Positions 12,032 through 24,051 are shown, counted from the first letter of the stretch. The stretch is 64,000 bases of DNA from Siphonodentalium dalli (GCA_032622095.1 CP136061.1:259256077-259320076), one strand, 5' to 3'. Made by a program: numbers and translations. Notes: generated from the sequence alone by a model not told the origin.

Positions 12032-12448
12032 AGGTACTCAACCCGATAAAACTCCTCTCAATTACTATTTCAATGGCTTCGGGGGTCAAAAATATTTGAT
12101 TCGAGTCGAGGAAGTCACCCATCAAAGCTCACATTTGTTAGATATCGATTTTAGAAATCTATTATTTTTCATTATCGGGAATACTATCTGGCCCAGAACT
12201 CAGTCAAAATTGCGTTAAAAGTACACATCCAGAGCAGATTACGGCAGTTATTAGTACTGATCTCGAGAACATAACAAATTTGAAAAATCAATATCTAATA
12301 ACTCTGAGCTTTGTTTGATGGGTTCCTCGACTCGAATCAAATATTTTTTACCCCCAAAGCCAAAGAAATAGTAATATAGGACCCTCTGATCGGATTGTTG
12401 TTGTTGGAATCTGTTGAGATGGGGACCCTCTTTACGGGTTGAGTACCT
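12032..12448. mobile_element. TTAA-flanked MITE (AGGTACTCAACCCG family)
   Basis: TTAA at 12028-12031 and 12449-12452 flanks perfect ends AGGTACTCAACCCG and CGGGTTGAGTACCT. Secondary inverted similarity inside pairs GATTCGAGTCGAGGAA (about 12098) with TTCCTCGACTCGAATC (about 12322), and GGCTTCGGGGGT with ACCCCCAAAGCC, so much of the 417-bp element can fold on itself. Fragments of the family lie at 2870-3232 and 60495-60578. Confidence 0.85.
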
Positions 12449-12452
12449 TTAA

Positions 12453-13788
12453 GTTGCTTGTAGCCACCACATATATATGGTGTCGTCACGCATGCGACCA
12501 CGTTATATAACTATGTGTGACAAATTATTGAAAAATGTGTCGAAATGTATTTTCGAGTATGGAAGGTTATAAGCTGATTTTATGATGTGATTTCTCGTTG
12601 ATAAAACTATAACGGTGGTAATTTTGATTTGGCAGTGGTCGAAGTTGAAGAAATTTAATTATTGGTTCTAATTGCGTCTCAAACCTGCTTCTGTGTGCAA
12701 TTTCGCGGATTTGTGAAGTTTCCAACCCGCTCACAAAATGCCTGGTTGTGAAGACTATTGTTGTGGAACGGGCGTTAAAATCACACAAGGATATTTGTAG
12801 TTATGTCCGTTCTGTAAACGGAAACAGCCGGACGTTTTCCAATGGATGCAATCCGAAGATTGATGTAAGTTTCAAATTATTTTTGTGTGAAGACACATAC
12901 TTTATATATAATATGTACGTGAATGCGAGCAATCTAGTTTGCTACGATATAAAATGTAATAACGGAAGATATGATTTTGTTGGCGTCTCACCCGAAACAA
13001 CCCCGGTATATACGACATTTGGTAATCTAATTTATATTTCTCCAAAACAAGAACGCAGAATGTAAGGTTATTGGAAGCAGTAACGGATGGTTTGCTAATC
13101 GATTCCATGAACTGTTTGATTAATGGCGTGTCTATTTTGAAGTAGTGCTACGATTGGTTAGAAATGTGTATCTCGTTTCGTCTTTCCTGAGATCCTTTCA
13201 TTGATACAAGATACACAAATTTATTGCAAAACACCTAAATGGGCATTTGCAACACACTGATGAATATGGTATATAAATACAAATATAAGTAAGTAATAAA
13301 TTATTGAATTCAAATATTCTCTGATATGATATGATTTGTATTACGCAAACAAATAGTTCTTATAATCAACAATTGTATCAAGTTTTATATTCCGGTCGAA
13401 GTAAGAACAGTCGCTTGTAGCACACTATGTTAATTAACCAAATATTGTCCTTTCCCATAATCAGTGGTTATATCTTAAGTCTTCGTATTTGTTACATTCC
13501 ATGATAAAAATTCATTTCAGATTCGACACACCGTTTGTCACTTTGTCACACATGGGATTCTCTCAGTATGTGAATGATTATGACACCATGACGACCGTAT
13601 AAATATACAGAACACAAGGCGCATCTTAATCAAGAATCTTTTATCGAATGAGTTGCAGATGGCGCAAGGATTACCTCCCCTATACAATATGGCGGCTTTT
13701 TAAAAATCTGCTCTGTTTACAAACTGGTTTTTCACAAAAAAACTTGGTAAATGATGTGGGATCGGAATTAATGTTCTAGCAATTGTGA
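12453..13788. other. no gene recognised; may include LINE A 5' region
   Basis: AT-rich with no firm feature. A short cysteine-rich frame at about 12738-12800 ends quickly. The last part, from about 13650, could be the 5' untranslated region of the LINE that follows; its start cannot be fixed. Confidence 0.4.
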
Positions 13789-15320
13789 TTAACGGATAAT
13801 CGCCACGATGCCAAACAAAATTCGGAGGGAATTAGATATAGACTAAACAGGATCGATCACGATGACGTCATCAACAGCCTGGGAGAAATAATTAAAGATC
13901 TAAACGATTCGATTGCCGGTATTCAAATTACTGAAAATGCATGCCTAATTACTGCCAAAAGTTCGTCTGTGAAAAGTGTTATGATGGACAAGGGTACAAA
14001 GCTTTTCGTAAGATCGGTGCGGCAGCAGAGCGTCGAGGATTCTGGTACACAGACACCAATTAAGGATTCCCCTTTGGAAGTCTCTGACCAGGAATGTGTG
14101 AGGTTGTTTGCGAAGTATGGGGAAGTGGTGGAAGGAAGCTATAAGAGGGGCACTGTGCCTGGATGGAACTTCGAGGGTGGAACTAGGTATCTACAGGTTA
14201 CAGGGTGCACCGCGATACCTCGGACCATCGATGTTGAGGATTTCACAATAAGCGTGTATTCTGATAAAAAAAAACATGTAAACATTGTAGTGACCTTCAT
14301 TTCCCAGGTAAAATGTGTGACATTGGAAAGAAATTTACTCGCTCTTGCCGTAACTGTAAGAGTAGTACGCACGAGTCACGTGACTGTACTGAACCACCCG
14401 TGTGTTACGCCTGTGGCTCCAGTCAACACAGAATTGGTAATTGTGACAAGAAACACAAGCCCGGGCACTCAGCACGGACTAACGGATACAACGGTAGACG
14501 CACTCGTGCTCCTATAACAGTACTGGATGATAGACCTGATGACGTTGAGAGTGACGACAACTCAGATAGCGATAGTGTGTACGAGGTGATCAATGTTGAC
14601 GATATCGGACATACCGAAAGTGACGAGAGTGATGATATACACGACGTGCAACATGGATAAGATGATACCAATGGGACGGACGAGAGTGCATCTGATACGA
14701 TTCTACTCGGTGCCAGTAACTGTTACAGCCTCGAAGTAGAGGTTGCAAATGTCAAGAAGTTTAACTTCTCGGGCGCCGATATGGGTGGAATTCATGAATT
14801 AATAAAACTGGTTAAAAGGGACGATTCGGTGGTATTGGAGGACGTGAAGCATGTTATCCTACATCTGGGAACAAATGATATTCTACATTGTGATTATGAT
14901 GCACAATTAGTGGAATTAAAATTCGGGTTTGGTCTACAGGAGCTGGAACGTGTTTTCGAAAACGCCAGATTTAGTTTCTGCATCATTCCGCCGAGAAAGG
15001 GGAAAGGTAGGAAAATGACCTTACATACCGAAGCTGCAGACAAGATAAACGCTTTCGTCGCAAAGATGTGTAAATTGAGAAGTTCTAAGCTGACATATGT
15101 AGATAACTCTAAACTGTACACAAATGAAGAAGGATTTGTTATCCGTTCACAGTTCAAATCGGACGAGGCTTCGAGTTTGCACTTGAGCCCAGAAGGGAAA
15201 AAATACCTTACAAACTCAATACTAAATGCGAGTCGCAATAAGAGGAAGCGTAACAGGAGTAGCCAGACATCCACTTCCTCCCCCGACGGGAGAGAAAAGA
15301 CGGCTAAGCTGGCGGAATGA
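13789..15320 (+). pseudogene. LINE A ORF1: RRM-like, CCHC knuckles, SGNH-esterase-like
   Basis: The frame is open from 13789; the first ATG is at 13981. The N-terminal part has a weak RRM-like pattern (CVRLFAKYGEVVEGSY, then GTRYLQV) and ends at VYSDKKKHTCKHC. A frameshift near 14290 leads into three clustered zinc-knuckle-type motifs: a variant CKHC..H..C, then CRNCKSSTHESRDC and CYACGSSQHRIGNC, the last two being exact CX2CX4HX4C. An acidic linker with one TAA (14658-14660) follows. The C-terminal part, from about 14698, reads LLGASNC (block I-like), VILHLGTNDI (GxND, block III) and LHLSPEGKKYL (the histidine block). This is the SGNH/GDSL hydrolase order, though the usual aspartate before LH is serine and the block I GDS is GAS. 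Such ORF1 proteins bind the retrotransposon RNA. It is inactive by one frameshift and one nonsense codon. Confidence 0.7.
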
Positions 15321-15523
15321 ACACATGACAGTTCAAGTGACGTATGTGATCCAGTAACGGTCAGTGCACGAAATGAGTATTGTTGTGTATTTAGTAATTA
15401 TGTCTGCAGTCGGGACAATGATTTATTATTGCCGACTGAGAATTGTGTTAATTTTATACCGTCAAAGTATATGACTATGAATTACCCATGTCTGTTCGAC
15501 CGAAGGTGTGATATTGGTAAATG
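15321..15523 (+). pseudogene. LINE A ORF2 N-terminus, cysteine-rich, interrupted
   Basis: After the ORF1 stop TGA (15318-15320) the same frame stays open for 67 codons, reading DPVTVSARNEYCCVFSNYVC and later MNYPCLFDRRCDIGKC. It runs straight into the (TTA)n sequence that is the tail of LINE B at 15524. I read it as the start of ORF2, cut by the LINE B insertion; the rest of ORF2 resumes after about 18.73 kb. No ATG opens it directly, so ORF2 may have been made by reinitiation or stop readthrough. The cysteine-rich region has no recognised function. Confidence 0.45.
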
Positions 15524-18500
15524 TTATTATTATTACATCTTTATTGCCTCCATAAATGAAGATTGACATAAATTGACAAACATGAATATTAAATTAGCAT
15601 TATATACAATGGAACCACAATGTGTGGTTCACAGCTACCTGAAAACAAGACATTTATAATACAATAATTTGCGTTAACTCACTGGCATGTATCTGTGTGA
15701 ACGCATTGTGAACTCATTGGCATGCATCTGTGTAAACATTCAGTGGGTCAACATATATATTGTTAGTTATCGCATGAGAGTCTCTCCAAGAAATATGGAA
15801 CTGGATGTGAACCGACACCAATACAGAGTCTGTCCCGCGCGACTCCAACGAAGTCGAAGCAGTTGTGACCTGCCCGTGCCCCTGGCTTAGAAGATAAGCA
15901 AAGCAGACACAGACGAATCACAACTGATCCGTAACATTATTATTGATTTGTTGGAGAGTCATGTTGTGAGAACGGATCGGTAGTCTATGACGGATCAAAG
16001 TAGGTGTTCGGGTCGGTCAGGGCAACATCGGCTCTTGTATCCGATCGAGCAACACCGCGTTTTTTTCAGAAGAAAGTATGCATGCCATAATCGAGATGTA
16101 GCCGAGATCATGAAGTTCAGGAAGGAGTCAATATCATTAATCACAGACATCAGTTCATCATTGATGAGTGATATATGAAGTAACACCATGTTGGTGGGCG
16201 ATAGCTGATCAACAAGAATAAATGGGTGTACCCCAAACTGGTTAATGATACCATAGAACATGTCGTTTCTTATATTTACAAGGTAATGGCATTCCATGAG
16301 TATGTGTTCTACGATATCGGTGTATGAAAATTCACAGACAGAGCAGAATCCTGCATCCGAGGAAGTGGTTGCTTCAATTACACTTGCTAGGGTGTGGTAT
16401 GATCGCCTGTTGTTTGTGAATTTTCTACAAATGTACTAAATAGGTGAGACTTGCAGCGTGTCATGTACTTTTACAAATCGATTGAATGATGGGTCAGTAC
16501 TTATTCTTGATTCCACGCGAATTCGTCTGCATTATGTATAGTTCATCTGACTCGCCTTTTCCAAGATAATTTCGGAACGAATGTACCAAATTGGACATAT
16601 TCAGTTAGGGCATCGGTCATGTCGTGCTTCTGGAGGATCGAGATAATATTACATAACACTGACGAATTTTTGTCATATGGTGGTGTGTAGATGCACTTGT
16701 AAAGGCGTTTGAGAAAGACGTTTTTGCAGGCCTTTCCCGTAGGAACACGACACAAGCCACCGAACAGAGAAAGCGTCCTGGCTTCAATGACTGACTCCAA
16801 AGACGAAGTTCCCAACAAACCAAGGACAATATCTGTTCTGCATCTCGGCGATAGGCCTTGAATGCGTTTTAAAGAGAATCGATGGATTCGTTCCAGCTTG
16901 GTTTCATTACAAACTGAAGTGTTGTACAACAATTCTGACCCGTAGAGGCCACATGAGAGTACAATAGACTTGTAAATCGTCAAGGAGCTAATGGGTGTGA
17001 TTCCACCCGCATATATTCCAGCATTACTGAGCATTACGAATGTTGAACGAAGTTTCGAGCATATGGAATCTGTGAGTGTGTTTTGGCGGTTAGTTTTCTG
17101 CAAAGGTATTCCAAGGTGGATGATCCCGTCTGATTCTAGAACAGGAACATTGTTAATTAACCAGGATCGCGAATTGGCTGGGTTGAGTGGTTTTCCATCG
17201 AATACGATAACTTTAAATTTCTGTTGATTATAAATAAACCGCCATTTTCTACTGTATGAGCTACATATATCACATAGATTTGCAGACCATAAGATGAGAG
17301 AGAACGTAAGGTCATGTCATCGGCTTGGGTCGGTGACGAGCAATTTATTTCGTGTAGCATAAGGCCAAATCCTGACAGCTCAAGTTCATGAAGCAAATCA
17401 TCAATCAATATTGCATACAAAATTGGCGAAACGGTAGATCCTTGTCTTGCGCCTTGTTTTATATCTATTATTCTGGATGGTAGATTACCATGACGCACTG
17501 TGCAAGTTACACCGGTCAGAAATTCGTTACATAGTTTAAGTATATTCCCAGTGAAACCACGCAGAAATAGTTTCATAAGTAGTCCGTTCGTCCATACAGT
17601 GTCGAATGATTTGTGCACATCAAAAAAGCAGGCGAACACGCGAGATGCTCTCCTGTATGACATAAGAAGACATGAGAAAACTGATATTTTTTCTGAAACC
17701 CGTGTTGCAATGGATGCGTTGATATCAAGAGTGGGCAATTCCTTTCAATTCGAGCAAGTAAAGTCTTTTCCAACAGTTTGTATATAACCGGAAATAAGGT
17801 TATCGCTCTATAGCTGTCAAACTTTGTCTTTGGTTTCCCACGCCTTTATAAAGTGATACAATCACACCAAGCTTTGCTTGGCTGGGAATACATGGCAAAG
17901 AGAGCATGACAGATAGAAGCTTGGCTATATGCACATGTAGATAGGGTCCACCATATATGATATGTTCGTAGCATATCGTGTCATAACCTCCAGCTTTTTC
18001 GGTTTTCGTTGCCTTGAGTACATCGGACAATTCATGTACTGAGACCGGATAGTTCAATATTCTATCGGGCGTCCCAGCACTAGACTCGCTTAACAACTCT
18101 GTTATTTTGATATTTGTTTCATCATAGTGGGTGGCATCAAAGTTAGTAGAAATCAGAGGCGAATATACATTTTCGTAATAATCAGCCCACGCTTCGGAAA
18201 TATATGTGGGTGTCCTCAACGTGTTACCATTGACGTCGAAGAGGCTGTTACATGGAGCTTTTCTTTTTGACCGTAGGGAATTAAACTTTCGAATAAAGAG
18301 GTTTTGGTCTATTTCGGCTGCTTTATCTATCTCCTCATTTTGTGCGGAAGCGAATGCAAGTTACATTTGCGAAGTTCTTTTCTGAAAATTATTTTAGCTG
18401 TTTTGTATCTGACATAGCTGTTTAAATTATCGCCTCTGGGTCTGCCATCCGAAACCCATAACTTTCGTTGAGAGCGCATATTGCTGCGAAATATATTCAG

Positions 18501-18773
18501 TGTCGGGTTCCAGTAAGGTTTTAAGAAAGGTTTAAAGGATTTTTTCGGAATAGCACTATCAGACGCAATGCGAATGGCTGCGATTGTCTTATCACAACAA
18601 AGGGTCGGGTCAGCTTCATATCGAGCGATGCAAGCAGGTAAAGAGCGTTCTAGGCTCAATTGGTATCGAGACAACAATACATCGTTTGCGATGAACTTTT
18701 TCCAGTCCCATGAGACATTAGGATTATCATGAATTATTATGCCACTACCTCGGGTGATTTTTGCACTGAGCAA
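15524..18773 (-). pseudogene. LINE B: 5'-truncated ORF2 reverse transcriptase and 3' UTR
   Basis: Read on the minus strand: linker (18773-18327, with YWNPTLNIFRSNMRSQRKLW), RT N-terminus (18219-17800, with ATKTEKAGGYDTICYEHI), YRAITLFPVIYKLLEKTL, then the palm: FFDVHKSFDTVW, IDIKQGARQGSTVSP and SPTQADDMTLRS, where the catalytic box is QADD instead of the common F/YADD. The thumb and C-terminal region (17103-16543) is followed at about 16370-16260 by CSVCEFSYTDIVEHILMEC, the CxxC..H..C finger found at LINE C-termini. A 3' UTR with AATAAAG and a (TAA)4 tail ends at 15524. Several frameshifts make it dead. The endonuclease is absent. The (TAA)n tail recalls I-type elements, but I do not assign a clade firmly. 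Confidence 0.8.
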
Positions 18774-20010
18774 TACTCAGTACTAACTGTCCAGTACAGC
18801 AATGACTATACTATGCCTATTTATGATACCAGGTCGAAATATTTTATGAAGGGTAATCAGTCCTCAATGGGCTGTAGTTCAGACTGTTTTGTTTTAGATC
18901 AAAGCCTCGTCATGCATAACACGACATGTCCCATTTTTAACGCGAGTGACACATACAATCATGGCAAAGTGGATGATACATGTAGATGCGCAACCGATTG
19001 TCAGTTAGTCGCATGTCATAATCTTGTCAGTGAAAATAGAGTTACCTCCACTAGTATGTTAAACGGAAATCCTCTGTTGAGTGTTTTAACATTAAACGTG
19101 TGCGGATTAGAAAACAGACTTCAGTATAAAAAAATTGTCGATTTGATATCCAATTATGACATTCTGTGTTTCTCTGAAACAAAGGCGTTCTTTGAAGATA
19201 ACATATCTATTCCAGGGTTTGAGATATGTATTAAAAAAGGAAAACAAATGGGAAGCGGAACCCGGTCGGGTGGGATTTTGATAGCGGCCAAAGCTGGAAT
19301 ACATAAATACATTGTGCCCCACGCAACTGAGAGTAATAACGTGGCCTGGATCCGGGTAGACACGAAATGTAAAAATCAGGAAGGACTCCTAATAGGCGCC
19401 GTATATATACCCCCTACCGGAACACGTTATTGCAACGACGACTGGGTTTTTATTTATATCGAACGCGATGTACGCAAATTGAGGAGGGAAAGCGAACTGT
19501 TACTTTTGACTGGGGATTTTAACGCTAGAATCAACAATGTGAATGATCTCAACCCCGACCATGACCCGGGTGATTTACGTCATATATTTGAAAATAATAA
19601 CATATGTGATAATATGAATTCTGTTATAACATGTATGAATGAAAATTGTATTATGGGTGATAATTCTGATATTAGTAAGACGTTGCATGTCCCCAATAGG
19701 GTATCGCAGGACAAAGGTACGGTGAGTGCCTATGGATACAAACTAATAGCAATGTGTAAATCCATGAACTTAATTACTTTGAACGGAAGATGTGGTGAAG
19801 ACAGAAACGTGGGGAAGTTTACTTCCTCAGACCGCACAGTGATAGACTACGCGTTTGGGAACTAGGCTCCTCTTCAGTATGGTAGAAAACTTTAGAGTCG
19901 ATGACCACTGTCCCCTATTCTCCGATATACACGGTGCGTTACATCTGGTTTTGAATTTAAAGACACCAATAGTGTCTCGAGAGAGCGATGCTGACGACAT
20001 ACGAAATTCA
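18730..20010 (+). pseudogene. LINE ORF2 apurinic-type endonuclease domain
   Basis: A cysteine-rich leader (GCSSDCFVLDQ, CRCATDCQLVACHN) precedes an exonuclease-endonuclease-phosphatase fold: LTLNVCGLENRLQ (the catalytic Asn strand), DILCFSETKAFF (catalytic Glu), GGILIAAKAG, GAVYIPPTGT, LLLTGDFNARINN (Asp and Asn) and, after a -1/+2 frameshift near 19860, VENFRVDDHCPLFSD (terminal D-H). This enzyme nicks target DNA to start reverse transcription. Its reading frame runs into the 174-bp satellite at about 20003, where the reverse transcriptase should be. It may be the continuation of LINE A, or the inverted 5' part of LINE B produced by twin priming. Both fit the layout. Confidence 0.75.
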
Positions 20011-21683
20011 TATATTACGCCATTGAAATGTGTGACGAGTATGTATCACGGCCTTTCTCGTCGTGATTTCGACAACACAGGCAGGGCAGGAAATTCTGTA
20101 CCGGATATCCGCCACACGCAGTTCAGATTTTAAGAAATGGGGTCAGGACGGGTCACGAAATAGAGACGGGACACCGAAAATTCACATATTACGCCATTAA
20201 AATTGGTGAGGAGTAAGTATCACAACCTATGCCCCGAAAATTCACATATTACGCCATTAAAATTGGCGACGAGTAAGTATCACGGCCTAACTCTTCGTGA
20301 TTTCGACAACACGGGCAGTTCTGTACAAGATTTCCGCCACAGGCAGTTCAGATTTTAAGAAATGGGGTCAGGACGGGTCACGAAATAGAGACGGGACCCC
20401 GAACATTCACATATTACGCCATTAAAATTGGTGAGGAGTAAGTATCACAACATAGCTCTTCGTGATTTCGATATCACAGGAAATGCAATTCTGTACAGGA
20501 TTTCCGCCACACGCATTTCAGATTTTAAGAAATAGGGTCAGGACGGGTCACGAAATAGGGACGTGGCCCAGAAAATTCACATATTACGCCACTAAAATTG
20601 GTGAGGAGTAAGTGTCACGACATAGCCCTTCGTGATTTCGACATCACACACAGGGAAGGCAATTCTGTACAGGATTTCGGCCACACGCAGTTCAGATTTT
20701 GAGAATTTGGGCCAGGACGGGTCACGAAATAGAGTCGGGACCCCGAAAATTCGCATATTACGCCATTAAAATTGGTGAGGAGTAAGTATCACGGCCTAAC
20801 TCTTCGTGATTTCGACAACACAGGCAGTTATGTACAAGATTTCCGCCACAGGAAGTTTAGATTTTAAGAAATGGGGTCAGGACGGGTCACGAAATAGAGA
20901 CGGGACCCCGAACATTCACATATTACGCCATTAAAATTGGTGAGGAGTAAGTATCACAACCTAGCTCTTCGTGATTTCGATACCACAAATAGGGCAGGCA
21001 ATTCTGTACAGGATTTCCGCCACACGCAGTTCAGATTTTAAGAAATTGGGTCAGGACGGGTCACGAAATAGGGACGGGGCCCCGAAAATTCACATATTAC
21101 GCCATTAAAATTGGTGACGAGTAAGTGTCACAACCTATCTCTTCGTGATTTCGATATCACAGATAGGGCAGGCAATTCTGTACAGGATTTCCGCCACACG
21201 CAGTTCAAATTTTAAGAAATGGGATCAGGACGGGTCACGAAATAGGGACGGAGCCCCGAAAATTCACATATTACGCCATCAAATTGGTGAGGAGTAAGTG
21301 TCACGACATAGCTCTTCGTGATTTCGATATCACAGATAGGGCAAGCAATTATGTATAGGATTTCCGCCACACGCAGTTCAGATTTTAAGAAATGGGGTCA
21401 GGACGGGTCACGAAATAGTGACGGGACCCCGAAAATTCACATATTACGCCATTAAAATTGGTGAGGAGTAAGTATCACAACCTCTCTCTTCGTGATTTCG
21501 ATATCACAGATAGGGCAGGCAATTGTGTATAGGATTTCCGCCACACGCAGTTCAGATTTTAAGAAATTGGGTCAGGACGGGTCACGAAATATAGACGGGA
21601 CCCCGGAAATTCATATATTACGCCATTAAAATTGGTGACGAGTAAGTATCACGGCCTATCTCTTCGTGATTTCGACAACACAA
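20003..21683 (+). repeat. 174-bp satellite array, forward half
   Basis: About ten units of 168-176 bp, each carrying ATTACGCCATTAAAATTGG, then AGTAAGTATCAC, CTTCGTGATTTCGA, GATTTCCGCCACACGCAGTT and GGGTCAGGACGGGTCACGAA. Unit starts (ATTACGCC) lie near 20014, 20187, 20413, 20583, 20757, 20925, 21095, 21270, 21443 and 21619; an extra partial start at 20247 marks a 60-bp internal duplication. The first unit is joined to, and reads in frame with, the LINE endonuclease for about 40 codons before TAA. Confidence 0.9.
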
Positions 21684-23165
21684 GAGATAGACCGTGATAC
21701 TTTCTCGTCGCCAATTTTAATGGCGTAATATATGAATTTCCGGGGTCCCGTCTCTATTTCGTGACCCATCCTGACCCAATTTCTTAAAATCTGAACTGCG
21801 TGTGGCGGAAATCCTATAAATAATTGACTGCCCTATATGTGATATCGAAAGCACGAAGAGTTACGCCGTGATACTTACTCGTCGCCAATTTTAATGGCGT
21901 AATATATGAATTTTCGGGGCCCCGTCCCTATTTCATGACCCGTCCTGACCCCATTTCTTAAAATCTGAACTGCGTGTGGTAGAAATCCTGTACAGAATTG
22001 CCTGCCCTGCCTGTGTTGTCGAAATCACGACGAGAAAGGCCGTGATACATACTCGTCACACATTTTAATGGCGTAATATATGAATTTCCGGGGTCCCGAC
22101 TCTATTTCGTGAACCGTCCTGACCCAATTTCTCAAAATCTGAACTGCGTGTGGCGGAAATCCTGTACAGAATTGCATTCCCTGTGTGTGATGTCGAAATC
22201 ACGAAGAGTTAGGCCGTGATAATTACTCGTCACCAATTTTAATGGCGTAATATGTGAATTTTCGGGGTCCCGACTCTATTTCGTGACCCGTCCTGACCCA
22301 ATTTCTCAAAATCTGAACTGCGTGTGGCAGAAATCCTGTACAGAATTGCCTTCCCGGTGTGGTATGTCGAAATCACGAAGAGTTAGGCCGTGATACTTAC
22401 TCGTCACCAATTTTAATGGCGTAATATATGAATTTCAGGGGTCCCATCTCTATTTCGTGACCCGTCCGGGCCCAATTTCTTAAAATCTGAACTGCGTGTG
22501 GCGGAAATCCTATGCATAATTACCTGCCCCTGTCTGTGATATCGAAAGCACGAAGAGTTAAACCGTGTACTTACTCGTCACCAATTTTAATGGCGTAATA
22601 TGTGAATTTTCCTGGCCCCGTCCCTATTTCGTGACCCGTCCTGACCCCATTTCTTAAAATCTGAACTGCCTGTGGCGGAAATCTTGTACAGAATTGCCTT
22701 CCCTGTGTGTGATGTCGAAATCACGAAGAGTTAGGCCGTGATACTTACTCGTCACCAATTTTAATGGCGTAATATATGAATTTTTCGAGATCCCGACTCT
22801 ATTTCGTGCCCCGTCCTGACCCCATTTCTTAAAATCTCAACTGCGTGTGGCGGAAATCCGTTTTGAAATGGTTCACCCTGGCTGCGTTGTCAATATCACG
22901 ACAGTAATACCGTGATACTTACTCGTCGCCACATTAAATGACGTAATATATGAATTTCCGGGGTCCCGACTCTATTTCGTGACCCGTCCTGATCCCATTT
23001 CTTGAAATCTGAATTGCTTGTAGCGGAAATCCTGTTTGCTATGGTTTACTATGACTGCTTTATCAAAATCACGACGAGTTATACCGTGATATTTACTCGT
23101 CGCCACTTTAAATGGCGTAATATGTGAATTTTCCGGGTCACGACACTAGTTCGTGAACCGGCCAG
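21684..23165 (-). repeat. 174-bp satellite array, inverted half
   Basis: Nine units identical in kind to the forward half but in reverse complement, with GGCGTAAT near 21722, 21896, 22073, 22246, 22420, 22593, 22769, 22935 and 23114. Divergence rises toward the right end. Orientation flips between GGCCTATCTC (ending about 21663) and GAGATAGACCGTGATAC (starting 21684), so about 20 bases form the loop of a palindrome with arms near 1.5 kb. Confidence 0.9.
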
Positions 23166-23428
23166 ACCACATTTCTCAAAACTGCACGTGATGGGAATAC
23201 TGTTTGGAATGTGACCATGCAGATAAAAGTGTTCCGTCCTCTTATACCTATACATACTAAATTTCAAATGGATATCCCCATTACTCCACGGAATGCGTGT
23301 TCAATGTAAAGTGCTTGAATGTCAAGATCACGCAGCACGAACTTGTCTGTATATAAAAACCGCAAATTTGTACGCCTGTACGCCTGTACGCCTGATCGCG
23401 TCGCGATTCACCTCGTGAAAAATCCTAC

Positions 23429-23431
<3 letters not shown>
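23166..23431. other. no gene recognised
   Basis: Contains a short TGTACGCC repeat (3 copies near 23368-23392) and nothing else that I can assign. Confidence 0.5.

Positions 23432-23481
<50 letters not shown>
23432..23481. repeat. (TA)n microsatellite
   Basis: About 50 bp of uninterrupted TA dinucleotides. Confidence 0.95.
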
Positions 23482-23483
<2 letters not shown>

Positions 23484-23629
23484 GCGACACATCCATAAAT
23501 TGGTAATTGTTAATGAATCTATGTATACGTGCTGTGTATAATCATTATATTATAGTGAATTTGTTACGGAAATATGATATGATAATTGTATTATAATTGT
23601 ATGTATAAATTGTTTGTATAAATTGTTTG

Positions 23630-23702
23630 TTTGCATATATGTATATATGTTTGGCTATGTTCCAACTTAAGTGTTGGCTTTGCAAAATAAACAATCAAAA
23701 TC
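23630..23702 (+). mobile_element. probable LINE 3' end
   Basis: The sequence has a small hairpin, CCAACTTAAGTGTTGG, followed by GCAAAATAAACAATCAAAA. A terminal hairpin, an AATAAA signal and a short CAATC-like repeat resemble the 3' ends of non-LTR elements, and the tail of LINE G at 47.73 kb also reads AAATAAACAATCC. No coding sequence lies upstream, so this would be a severely 5'-truncated insertion. Confidence 0.4.
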
Positions 23703-24051
23703 AATATATTTTGCGAGAGCGTAGCTCGAGGGAAATGTAACTATACGCCGTCCGCAACGAGTTCGATAAAAGATTCGAGATAATGATGCAATTGTGTTCT
23801 GTATTTATTCTACACCCTTGTTTCAGATACATTAATTGCATGGCTGTCACCTGCATTGATACTATGGCTTCCTTTATTGTGATTATACTCTGATGAGTAA
23901 CCAGTAATTTTCGGGCATCAAAATGTCAAAAATAATATTTCCGGCTTGTATTCCACTAGATGTATACACTAATGTGTATTCAATGGCTCGTAATCCGCTA
24001 AATACATGTGCCTCACGTCGATGGGTGTGGAATAAACTACAAACCACTTAC

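Noticed and set aside
12738-12860. Short cysteine-rich frame (MPGCEDYCCGTG and, after a stop, LCPFCKRKQPD)
   Set aside because: It is interrupted by a stop after 20 codons and does not fit a known cysteine spacing.
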